From: Sphingomonadales bacterium
Lineage (GTDB): Bacteria; Pseudomonadota; Alphaproteobacteria; Sphingomonadales; Sphingomonadaceae
Length of the DNA stretch: 64,000 nt
Assembly: GCA_016720115.1 (NCBI GenBank)
Contig: JADJXT010000001.1
Coordinates: 310,001-374,000, forward strand
Direction: 5' to 3'
Shown: positions 9,217 through 16,608 of the stretch, piece by piece
How the letters are laid out: each line of letters opens with the position of its first letter
Position numbering within the stretch: the first letter of the stretch is position 1
Notes under the pieces: model-generated
Database searches by the model: none
What the model was told of the DNA's origin: nothing
Seen by the model: the letters and a program-made list of their open reading frames with translations, nothing else
Made by a program: the position numbers and the translations under genes

Positions 9217-10132
9217 ACTGTTCTATTCCATATTCATGGCGCAAATAATCGCCCCATTCGAGCCAGTTTGCGATGGGTGCGCCACCATCAGCAAATTTGA
9301 AGCCAAGATCATCTGGGCTGCCGATTTCAGCAGCTTTGATCAGGTTCTCCAGTTCTTCGTTTGCTGCGTCTGTACTGATCTTTTTGCCGCGATCCAGAAA
9401 GCCTTCGGACAATGCCATAAGAAATTGGGCAAGATTGGATGCACCATCGGGCAGGTATTCAGGCGAATGAAAACACAGCTCTGTCCCCGCTTCTGTAAAA
9501 CTGTAACGATGATTGGCGGTAGTGACGGTAACGTGCGGCGGAACGGTAATGTGTTCAGCAAGGACGGGAATGTTGTCGAAGCGGATCGTGTTTCCCCCAT
9601 TGTCTAGCAAGACGTCTTCCAAATCCCATGGATCACGATGCCAAAATCGAAACCGATGTGACAAGCCGGACCAATGCAGGTGCGTTCTGTAAGCAGAGCG
9701 GTCGAGGAAGAGAGGGCAAACATAAGCTGCGTCACCAAGGCCTGTCGATTGAAGCCGTCGACGAAGCCGCAGCAATATGTTGTGCTGGAAATCCCGGTGA
9801 TGCGGTTGTTTGTTTCGCAGGTCGAAGTACAGCGCGTGCGGCGACACTTGGCGGTTGAGAGCCTTTCTGTCCTTGATGATGCCAGCCGAGCTGAAATCCG
9901 GATATGCAGATGGCCTTTTAAACTGCATGTAAAATGGCCGAAACCCTCGAATCTCACCGTGCAGCCGCGCATCAGCGCCTAGCCAGCGTTCTTTTGCGCG
10001 GGAGAAAGGCTCGATGGAAAATCGGCGACGGGGAAATGTCATAACAGCCAAGAAGGACTCAAGTGCGAATCCGACAACATCCTCGGTGTAATTGGCGTCG
10101 AGTCTGAGTCCGTAGCGGTTTCGCCTCAGCAT
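9191..10132 (-). CDS. Unknown protein with D...QxK nuclease-like motif
   Basis: A 313-residue protein with no family I recognise. The frame also opens at a TTG (10,171), but the ATG at 10,132 (MLRRNRYGLRLD) is preferred. Residues about 55-80 read GADARLHGE then FYMQFKRP, an acidic residue followed by Q-x-K on a strand, which is an accepted variant of the PD-(D/E)XK active site. A following segment (FQHNILLRLRRRL, then YVCPLFLDR) is strongly patterned. It sits between the methyltransferase and helicase genes and is probably an essential subunit. It could be the DNA-cutting or target-recognition subunit; neither is shown. Confidence 0.85.
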   Translation of the reverse strand: MLRRNRYGLRLDANYTEDVVGFALESFLAVMTFPRRRFSIEPFSRAKERWLGADARLHGEIRGFRPFYMQFKRPSAYPDFSSAGIIKDRKALNRQVSPHALYFDLRNKQPHHRDFQHNILLRLRRRLQSTGLGDAAYVCPLFLDRSAYRTHLHWSGLSHRFRFWHRDPWDLEDVLLDNGGNTIRFDNIPVLAEHITVPPHVTVTTANHRYSFTEAGTELCFHSPEYLPDGASNLAQFLMALSEGFLDRGKKISTDAANEELENLIKAAEIGSPDDLGFKFADGGAPIANWLEWGDYLRHEYGIEQYAFVSWEA

Positions 10133-10181
10133 AGTTCGTCCGATTCTTCTGCGGTCATGCGCCCGATACAAGCTTCCGCCA

Positions 10182-12905
10182 TCATGCCGTTTTCCCCTTC
10201 GTCGTCATCTTGGTGTAGAGTTCAAACAACTTTTCCAACCGCTCGGTGTCGTTCTTAAACCGCCGCCCGATGTAGATGCGCTCAAGCACTTCGTCGTTTG
10301 CTTCATGCGCGCGGCGGAGGTCGTCGGGCATATCATCGGGATCATAGAGTTCAGCGATGGTCTTGGGAAAATGGGTCTCGCGAGCGAGTAAGATGCCCTC
10401 TGCGCAACGGATAAGGTCGGCTTTTTCATTCCCCGTCAGCGGAGGATTGGGAAAGGTATTATAGACTACGGTCGCGCCGTAACGAATGCCGTTGCCCATT
10501 TTTCCGGACACAGCCTCAGCCCAGACCATGTGAAGCTTGGAAACCACAATCGCAAACTCAATCAAGCTTTTACCATAGATGCAAAGTGCATCAACGCTTG
10601 TGACTGAACCTGCCTCTTTCAGGTCGGCGGGGACAAATTCAAACTTCTCCCCAATCACCTTCCCGACGTTTATGTGCGTCTCGGACCGATAGGTGGTGTA
10701 ACAAAACGAATGCGGCCGATTTGCTGTCTTCTGAGCATCTCTGCCCGCAGTTTTTCTATACTCAGCACATGCCAATATCCGTTGGTTAATAGGTTCTATC
10801 GCTTTGGCTTCGTCGATCTCTGTATCCTTAATCCAAAGGCAATACCGAGGGTTTCCATTGACAAGCTCTTTCGTTCCGAAATATTTCTTGATGAACTTTT
10901 CCGCGCGGTTGTCCTGTGCGACAATCCTATCGGCTTCGTCCTTCTCAAAGATTAGACGACGCCCGTCCACTGGATTGCTTCCCATCACCATTTTGGCTGC
11001 GCCGGAGAGTGGGTCACGGGCCGGTGTGCAAATGACAGGCGGGCCCTCTATCAAGTAAGGCGAAATTTGATCGCAAACCTTTTCGCTATCATTATCAAAT
11101 AAGCGAGCCCTTTTCGCGGAATTGCGGTCAAGGCCAATGATCGTGCAGAATACACCCGCGTTATTCGCGGCGGAGTTTGCCCAACGGAATGGGCGGTAGG
11201 CAAAGGAAATGCGGCATTCCTGTAAAATTCCAGGCCAGAAATCAGAGACTTGTTCCCCTTGGCATATTGAACTTGTCGAAACGAGAGCGATTTCGGACAG
11301 AGAATGTCGAGAATACTCCACGCCTTTTGCAATGAAGGCAGTTACATAATCAACCGACTGAGGAAGGCCAACAGCGTCCATGTCATCAGTTTGACTGGCC
11401 GACTTTTTCTTGGCTCCCAGATATGGCGGATTTCCACAGATGTATGTTTCACCGCCGTCATTCTTGAAGTCGATTTGCGCCTGTTCGAGCGGGGTATTAA
11501 ACAAATCATCCCCGTGCAGCTTCACGCCCGTGCCGGTCGGCGGACAGATGCTCAGCCAGTCTAGCCGCAGCGCATTGCCGCAAGTGATCCAATTCTGCGC
11601 GTTCAGCGGGAGCAGTTCCGCCAGCGCCTCTTTCTGCCCGCGATAGGTCACGTCGCACTGATATTCGGCGATAATAAGCGCAAGGCGCGCAATCTCTGCC
11701 GGGAAGTCACGCAGCTCTATGCCCCGAAAGTTCGTGAGCGGAATGTCGCTGTGCCGTTCTTCCTCATCGCGGCGCTGGTTGATGACCGCCTCAATCGCCC
11801 GCATTTCCTTGTAAGCAATCACAAGAAAATTGCCGCTACCGCAGGCGGGATCGAACACCCGGATTTTCGCCATGCGGTTGCGCAGGTTCAGCAGCTTGCG
11901 TCCGTTGTCACCCGCTTCCTCCAACTGCGCGCGCAGGTCATCAAGGAAAAGCGGATTCAGAACCTTCAGGATGTTCGGAACACTGGTGTAGTGCATACCC
12001 AGTGCGCCGCGCTCCTCATCATCGGCAACAGCCTGAATCATGCTGCCGAAAATATCGGGATTGATCTTTTTCCAATCGAGGCTGCCGATATTGATCAGGT
12101 AGGATCGGGCAATCTTGCTGAAACGCGGCACTTCGGTGCTACCAGAAAACAGGCCGCCATTCACATAGGGGAACACGTCGGCCCAGCGCGGCAATTTCGC
12201 ATCCGCGCGATCGGCAATCTTGGTGTTCATCGCGCGGAACATCTCGCTGATGACGTCATGCGTGTTCGACGAATCTCGTTCGCTCATCTGGTCGGTCGTC
12301 GCTGTGAACAGGCCGGTGCCGTTGAAGATGTCGGTATCCTCCGCGAAAAAGCAGAAGATCAGCCGCGCCATGAAATGGTTCATGTCCGGTCGGCGCTCGG
12401 CGGTCGCCCATTCAGGATTGTCTTTCAGCAGCTCGACATAGAGCTTGTTGAGCCGTCCCGTGGCGCGAATGTCGAATGAGCTTTCGCGGATTTGCTTGAC
12501 GGTGGTGATGCCTGCCAGCGGCAGGAAGAAGCCGAAATGATCGGGGAACTTGGCATACTCACACGCGATGGGCGGATCGTCGCTGGTGACGTCCTCCGCC
12601 TGGAGCGTTTCGCCGTCCGTGGCGAGGATGAACTTGGCCTTGGCTGACGCGGTTTTCGGACTGTCGCGCAACGCCTTCAACGTCGCATCGACCTCACCCG
12701 TCGCGCACGTCGCCAAGTGAATGTTGTTACGCTGGAGAATGCCACCAAGAACATCCGAGGCGTTGGAGCCACCTGTAGCGCGCAGGCGCTTTATGGTAGT
12801 TTCCTTGTTCCCAAAGGCAGCTAGAAATTGATACGCGAAATCGGCCCGATCAAAGGGCTTGCTTGCAAGTTCCGATACTGCTTCTTCAATTTCTACAGCA
12901 TTCAT
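10182..12905 (-). CDS. MmeI-like adenine-specific DNA methyltransferase
   Basis: A 907-residue class I N6-adenine methyltransferase. Motif I is FDPACGSGNF (351-360) and motif IV NPPY (492-495). Upstream is the helical spacer (HFMARLIFCFFAEDTDIF, about 177-194) and after motif I the FRGIELRDFPAEIARLAL segment, all typical of the MmeI/type IIL family; the C-terminal 350 residues would hold target recognition. Unlike MmeI, I see no D...E-x-K nuclease motif in the first 130 residues, so it probably methylates without cutting and leaves cleavage to the other operon products. It is the first gene of the five-gene operon and would mark host DNA as self. Two dyads lie just upstream. Confidence 0.93.
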   Translation of the reverse strand: MNAVEIEEAVSELASKPFDRADFAYQFLAAFGNKETTIKRLRATGGSNASDVLGGILQRNNIHLATCATGEVDATLKALRDSPKTASAKAKFILATDGETLQAEDVTSDDPPIACEYAKFPDHFGFFLPLAGITTVKQIRESSFDIRATGRLNKLYVELLKDNPEWATAERRPDMNHFMARLIFCFFAEDTDIFNGTGLFTATTDQMSERDSSNTHDVISEMFRAMNTKIADRADAKLPRWADVFPYVNGGLFSGSTEVPRFSKIARSYLINIGSLDWKKINPDIFGSMIQAVADDEERGALGMHYTSVPNILKVLNPLFLDDLRAQLEEAGDNGRKLLNLRNRMAKIRVFDPACGSGNFLVIAYKEMRAIEAVINQRRDEEERHSDIPLTNFRGIELRDFPAEIARLALIIAEYQCDVTYRGQKEALAELLPLNAQNWITCGNALRLDWLSICPPTGTGVKLHGDDLFNTPLEQAQIDFKNDGGETYICGNPPYLGAKKKSASQTDDMDAVGLPQSVDYVTAFIAKGVEYSRHSLSEIALVSTSSICQGEQVSDFWPGILQECRISFAYRPFRWANSAANNAGVFCTIIGLDRNSAKRARLFDNDSEKVCDQISPYLIEGPPVICTPARDPLSGAAKMVMGSNPVDGRRLIFEKDEADRIVAQDNRAEKFIKKYFGTKELVNGNPRYCLWIKDTEIDEAKAIEPINQRILACAEYRKTAGRDAQKTANRPHSFCYTTYRSETHINVGKVIGEKFEFVPADLKEAGSVTSVDALCIYGKSLIEFAIVVSKLHMVWAEAVSGKMGNGIRYGATVVYNTFPNPPLTGNEKADLIRCAEGILLARETHFPKTIAELYDPDDMPDDLRRAHEANDEVLERIYIGRRFKNDTERLEKLFELYTKMTTKGKTA

Positions 12906-12959
12906 TCTACTATATTTTCCTGCACCTCGCAGGATGCGTTTGACCAGCGATTTAAGGGT

Positions 12960-12975
12960 GACGCAATGTTGCGTC
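12960..12975. promoter_or_regulatory. Dyad upstream of defence operon
   Basis: GACGCAA-TG-TTGCGTC is a perfect 7-bp inverted repeat 55-70 bases upstream of the methyltransferase ATG, the right place for an operator controlling the five-gene operon. No dedicated C-protein gene is visible next to it. Confidence 0.45.
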
Positions 12976-12994
12976 GAATGATCTTCAAGGACTA

Positions 12995-13010
12995 GCGTGT
13001 GGTGCCACGC
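12995..13010. promoter_or_regulatory. Second dyad upstream of defence operon
   Basis: GCGTG-TGGTGC-CACGC is a 5-bp inverted repeat 20 bases beyond the first dyad. It may be part of the same control region or form a weak hairpin. Confidence 0.3.
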
Positions 13011-13118
13011 TTGTCACCGAGTTCCGAACCTATGCAGGCACTTATTTGGGTGATCGCCAGTCTTGGCAAGCAATTTTGCCGAAGCAACGCCGAGAAGCAG
13101 AATTCCCCACACCTGGCT

Positions 13119-13364
13119 TCAAGCCTCATCCCCAACCGGCGGATTTTCCCGCTTCGCCTTGTCGAGAAACGGCAACATATCCGCAGCCCGAGCTTTCCCA
13201 GCCCGACGCGAGAGGAAGTCAGCGGCAGTCTCAACAACCCCGATCTTCTGCGCAATCGCGACAGAAATCCACTGATTGAGCGATACGCCATCTTCCTTGG
13301 CAAGACGCGCAGCGGCGGCCTTCACTGAGGCTGGCAGTTTGAGCGGGTAGGATGCTCTGTTCAT
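13119..13364 (-). CDS. Ribbon-helix-helix antitoxin-like protein
   Basis: An 81-residue protein with an N-terminal HicB-like ribbon-helix-helix pattern: YPLKLPASVKAAAARLAKEDGVSLNQWISVAIAQKIG, read as a DNA-contacting strand followed by two helices. Its ATG overlaps the stop of the PIN-domain frame as ATGA, so it is the second gene of a toxin-antitoxin pair. It would bind and repress the pair's promoter and neutralise the PIN RNase. Because the adjacent toxin gene is broken, this antitoxin is probably an orphan, though it could still act on related toxins elsewhere. Confidence 0.82.
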   Translation of the reverse strand: MNRASYPLKLPASVKAAAARLAKEDGVSLNQWISVAIAQKIGVVETAADFLSRRAGKARAADMLPFLDKAKRENPPVGDEA

Positions 13365-13721
13365 GATCGTAACTCCTTCAAAAACTCGCCGGGCCGCAAC
13401 ACGCGTAACCCGAACCTTTCCGCGCCCTTCACAAAATCACGCACATTGTGCGTGATGAGCGCATCGGCCTGACCATTGACCGCTGTTTCCAGAACCATCT
13501 CGTCATTGGCGTCCGACAATTGCGGTCGCCACTGGAAGCTGACCTCGACCGCTTCACAGGCTGCTGCCAAGGCAGCCAGAAAACGGTCAATGTCGCGCAG
13601 GCCAAGGCCGTGGACAAGCCGTTGCTCTGGCCGTTTCAGCACTTAAAACAGCATTGCTGCCACCGGTTGCGCTGCGCAGCGCCGTCACGATGACGTCGGT
13701 ATCGAGAACGACTCTGTACAT
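13361..13721 (-). pseudogene. PIN-domain toxin (VapC-like), internally deleted
   Basis: From an ATG at 13,721 the frame begins MYRVVLDTDVIVTALRSATG, the N-terminal strand of a PIN_3 toxin with its first catalytic aspartate, and runs out of frame after SNAVL. The C-terminal part continues in another frame from 13,642 (VLKRPEQRLVHGLG ... LSDANDEMVLETA ... ITHNVRDF). In intact family members about 25-30 residues with a conserved EYE lie between these parts. An internal out-of-frame deletion therefore removed a catalytic acidic residue and the reading frame. The gene sits 3 bases after the recombinase stop, in the same operon. Confidence 0.8.
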
Positions 13722-13724
13722 ATC

Positions 13725-14972
13725 CTATGAGATATCATGTTTCATGGGATGTGGCAATATTGAAGCGTGAGAGCCGGTCAACATGGCGCGCTCGATGGAT
13801 GCGCCGATGATCTCCGCTGCATCCAGCAAATGCGCGTCATCGAAGTGGGCGTAGCGCGCGGTTGATTTGACAGTGGCGTGACCCAATAATCGCCCGATCA
13901 TCTGGAGATTCTCTTTGCCCATCACGGCATGGCTCGCAAAGGTGTGGCGCAGATCGTGTAGATGGACATCCTTGAAATTCAGTTCGCGACGATACCGGTC
14001 CCAGACATGGGTGATGGTCTTGATGGGCTTGTGGAAACGCCAGTTCCAGAACAACCAAGGGTTGTTATTTACGCGGGGCAGTGACTGGATGAGGTCACGC
14101 GCCTCGTCGCCCAGCCACACGGTCCGAGGCCCTGTTTTGCTGTCGCGCAGCAACAGGCGGTTGCCCTTCACATCACCCCATTGAAGCCCAAGCACCTCGC
14201 CCACGCGGCAACCAGTGAGGATCAGCAGCGTGACCGCAGTGGCATTGACCTGCTCAACGCGGTCTTCGCCTTCACGGGCGCTTGCAAGCAATGCCCCAAG
14301 GCGGGTTAGTTCGTCGTTTGCCAGAAAGCGTGTGCGGTGGTTGCGCTTGTTCTGGCGGACCGAAACGCACGGGTTGGAATTCTCGACGCGGTAGCCCCAG
14401 CTTTCAGCCTTGTTGAAGGCGGCGCGCAATATCTCCAAACAGCGGTTGGCCGCACCCGGCCCCGACCGGTCAGTCAAGGCGACGAACCATTTGGTGACCT
14501 CGGATTCGGTCAGGCTGTCAACAAATGCGTCCGGGAACGCGCCATCGATATGGCAGCGACGATAGCCGCTCGCGGTTTCAACAGTCGATGGTTTCCAATT
14601 GGGTGAACATTTCTCCCAATATTCTGCGATGAAGTCGTCCATGTTCGGTGCGTTGCGGACCTGTTGCTTCTTGGTCGCCGGATCATTGCCGACGCGGGCA
14701 TGGGCAATGACGCGCCGTGCGACCATCATTGCTTGGTGACGGGTCAGGACCGTGGCTGGTCCAATGGTGACGGTGCGCATTCGTCCAGCCATGCGGAGTT
14801 GGACGATGTAGACATGCCGCCCGCTGGGATAATGACGGATGCCAAAGCCATGCTCGACCCTGAGCCAGGTTGTGGTCCGTGCTCTTCCTTTGGGCTTTCG
14901 TGCGAGACGCGGGCTGGCCCCGACCTCGGCTAACGCCTTTTCGACCACCTGTTTGAGTGTCAGACTTGTCAT
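13725..14972 (-). CDS. Tyrosine recombinase/integrase 1
   Basis: A 415-residue site-specific recombinase. The catalytic set is visible: R in TGCRVGEVLGLQW, K in DSKTGP, HDLRHTF, a GH in LLGHATVKST, and the nucleophile Y in ARYAHF. Residues 100-200 look like the SAM-like core-binding domain. The ATG overlaps the stop of the second recombinase as ATGA, so the two are co-translated. It would cut and join the island's attachment sites alone or with its partner. Confidence 0.95.
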   Translation of the reverse strand: MTSLTLKQVVEKALAEVGASPRLARKPKGRARTTTWLRVEHGFGIRHYPSGRHVYIVQLRMAGRMRTVTIGPATVLTRHQAMMVARRVIAHARVGNDPATKKQQVRNAPNMDDFIAEYWEKCSPNWKPSTVETASGYRRCHIDGAFPDAFVDSLTESEVTKWFVALTDRSGPGAANRCLEILRAAFNKAESWGYRVENSNPCVSVRQNKRNHRTRFLANDELTRLGALLASAREGEDRVEQVNATAVTLLILTGCRVGEVLGLQWGDVKGNRLLLRDSKTGPRTVWLGDEARDLIQSLPRVNNNPWLFWNWRFHKPIKTITHVWDRYRRELNFKDVHLHDLRHTFASHAVMGKENLQMIGRLLGHATVKSTARYAHFDDAHLLDAAEIIGASIERAMLTGSHASILPHPMKHDIS

Positions 14973-16141
14973 GCTGACAGCCCCAGCGTTCCCGCAAGGC
15001 CGCCGGACACGCGTTGCGCAGCTTGCGCTATGGTATCATCGGCAAGGTGGGCATAGCGCGCGGTTGTTTCTGGTAAAACATGACCGAGCAAACTGCCAAT
15101 AGTTGCCAGCGCGACGTTTTCACGAACGCCAACAGAAGCAAAGCTATGGCGCAAATCATGTATCCGCACATCGGGCAAGGCGCAGCGGCGACGGAAGCGA
15201 TGCCACCAAGGATCAAGCTGGATCGGTCGATTCCCCTTCGCATTGGGAAAGACGAACGGGTTATCCCCTCGGCGAGAAAGCCCATCAAAAATGCGCACGG
15301 CCTGACTGTTGAGGTAGATCGTCTTGGGGCCGGTCTTGCTGTCGGGCAAGAGCAGGCGCGGCAGTTGCACCCAATCCCATTGCAGGTCGCGGATTTCGCT
15401 AACGCGAGCGCCTGTGAAGAGGAGCAACCTAACGATAGCGACTTGGGCGGGATAGGCCGCATCATCGGCCTCTAGTTCACGCGCGAGTCTTCGGAATTCG
15501 AGCGAACTCAGGAAGCGCTCCTTTTTGTTTGCCTTGTAGCGCGGCATGCCTCGGCACGGGTTGGAGCCTTTGCGGATGTAACCAAGCTGCTCGGCATATT
15601 TGAACATCGCAGCGAGCACTGGAATCGAACGATTGAACCGCATGCCCCTGCCATCTGCAAAACTATCGCGCCAACGGGTGATCTCGGCCTTGCCGATGAG
15701 GTCGATCCGCATTGCTCCGAAGTCGGGAAGGATATGCCGCCTAAATGCGTCACGATTGCGCTTCTGGGTCGAAAGCTTCCAATGCCGGGCATAGTCGTTC
15801 CAGAATTCTTCGACATATTCCGACATTACCGGAGCGATTTTGACGCCGATGCGTTGGGGCAGTCCATCGAGGGCGACTTCGGCCAAAAGCTTCCGCGCTT
15901 CGCCACGCGCAGTCAGCGCATCGACATCTTCTGTGCAGCCTAGTGATGCGCGCCGATGCTTACCGCGTTGGCGCACGCGCACGAACCAGTAGCGTTTACC
16001 AGTCGGCCGCACGCGCAGGCCAAAGCCTGCAAGTTCATTGTCCCAGATGACATATTCGCGAGCCGTAAGCGGCAGATTCCGGCGAACCAGATTGCCATCA
16101 AGATAGGCCCGATTCCCGGGCAAGAGCCGATTGGGGACCAT
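14969..16141 (-). CDS. Tyrosine recombinase/integrase 2
   Basis: A second tyrosine recombinase, about 390 residues from the chosen start. Catalytic residues: R in TGARVSEIRDLQW, K in DSKTGP, HDLRHSF, a GH in LLGHVLPETT, Y in ARYAHL. It is homologous to its downstream neighbour and overlaps it by 4 bases. The frame is open to an ATG at 16,282, but the extra 47 codons contain the att-like repeats and no integrase similarity, so I start at 16,141; neither site has a good ribosome binding site. It has an N-terminal arm-type segment (EYVIWDNELAGFGLRV) typical of island integrases. Confidence 0.9.
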   Translation of the reverse strand: MVPNRLLPGNRAYLDGNLVRRNLPLTAREYVIWDNELAGFGLRVRPTGKRYWFVRVRQRGKHRRASLGCTEDVDALTARGEARKLLAEVALDGLPQRIGVKIAPVMSEYVEEFWNDYARHWKLSTQKRNRDAFRRHILPDFGAMRIDLIGKAEITRWRDSFADGRGMRFNRSIPVLAAMFKYAEQLGYIRKGSNPCRGMPRYKANKKERFLSSLEFRRLARELEADDAAYPAQVAIVRLLLFTGARVSEIRDLQWDWVQLPRLLLPDSKTGPKTIYLNSQAVRIFDGLSRRGDNPFVFPNAKGNRPIQLDPWWHRFRRRCALPDVRIHDLRHSFASVGVRENVALATIGSLLGHVLPETTARYAHLADDTIAQAAQRVSGGLAGTLGLSA

Positions 16142-16151
16142 ATAGCATTCA
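16130..16151 (+). repeat. Right att-like direct repeat
   Basis: ATTGGGGACC-ATATAGCATT-CA matches the left copy (155-176) at 21 of 22 bases in the same orientation. It overlaps the chosen start codon of recombinase 2. Confidence 0.5.
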
Positions 16152-16197
16152 GTTGTATCAAAACTGCCCTCCAGAGTCCCCGAAATTCCGCCATTTC

Positions 16198-16216
16198 TGG
16201 GGACCATACAGCATTC
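16198..16216 (+). repeat. Third att-like repeat copy
   Basis: TGGGGACCATACAGCATTC matches the 16,130 copy at 18 of 19 bases, 67 bases further right. Two adjacent copies could be a recombinase arm/core pair or the scar of an earlier insertion. Confidence 0.45.
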
Positions 16217-16286
16217 GACAGCACCCAAACTGTCGTAGGTTTTGAGTGCTTCCGCTATCGCATTTCCGCCACTTTTTCCCATATTT

Positions 16287-16300
16287 GCGGCTTTAGCCGC
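16287..16300. promoter_or_regulatory. Dyad upstream of recombinase 2
   Basis: GCGGCT-TT-AGCCGC is a perfect 6-bp inverted repeat just beyond the longest possible start of recombinase 2. It may be an operator or a small hairpin in its leader. Confidence 0.3.
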
Positions 16301-16608
16301 GTAGTGTATGCGGTTGCATTAGCGCCCGCGTCATTTGCAGATTTTATCATGATCGTTGTTCCTTGGTTCAAGAGGAACGGCGCCATGCCGCCCCTACTGA
16401 CCAAGGCCTGACCATCGGGGATGCTCAGTTGTTTAGTGCGTCATCGTTACCGCGATGCGCACAGCAAACAATGCTTCGTTTACGGCAGGAGTCGAGTGGC
16501 AAGTGTCGTCATCGGCCAAATATTGTCAATTGCATTGACTGATTGGCTGTCCTATCGAGGCTGCGAACCGGTGGTGGCAGCGCCGCTGGCATGGCGAAAG
16601 GATGGTTG
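16301..16608. other. Boundary between island and catabolic cluster
   Basis: About 300 bases between divergent genes. It contains a 6-bp hairpin (GTTCCT/AGGAAC, about 16,351-16,377) and, near the right end, the first copy of the cluster's palindromic operator (16,525-16,539). No tRNA or other RNA gene that could serve as an integration target was recognised. Confidence 0.5.
16525..16539. promoter_or_regulatory. Operator palindrome, site 1
   Basis: GTCAAT-TGC-ATTGAC is a perfect dyad 70 bases before the SDR start. It is the reference form (12/12) of an element found before or at the start of six transcription units of the cluster. Confidence 0.6.

Larger units (their letters stand above)
155..16216. 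mobile_element. Putative integrated genomic island
   Basis: All genes here are on the minus strand. Two tyrosine recombinases lie at the right end, and the segment is bracketed by a 22-bp direct repeat differing at one base (155-176 and 16,130-16,151). The cargo (ssb, restriction-like genes, a toxin-antitoxin remnant) is typical of islands and unlike the plus-strand catabolic genes that start at 16.6 kb. No conjugation or replication genes are visible, so it would be an integrative rather than self-transmissible element. The repeats could instead be recombinase arm sites, in which case the left boundary lies elsewhere. Confidence 0.5.

Noticed and set aside
14969..16282. Long start for recombinase 2 at 16,282
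   Set aside because: The extra 47 codons encode the att-like repeats and no integrase-like sequence, so the start at 16,141 is preferred, though not proven.
16300..16608. tRNA gene as integration target at the island's right end
   Set aside because: No cloverleaf or CCA-type acceptor was recognisable on either strand; a small GTTCCT/AGGAAC hairpin is all that is visible.
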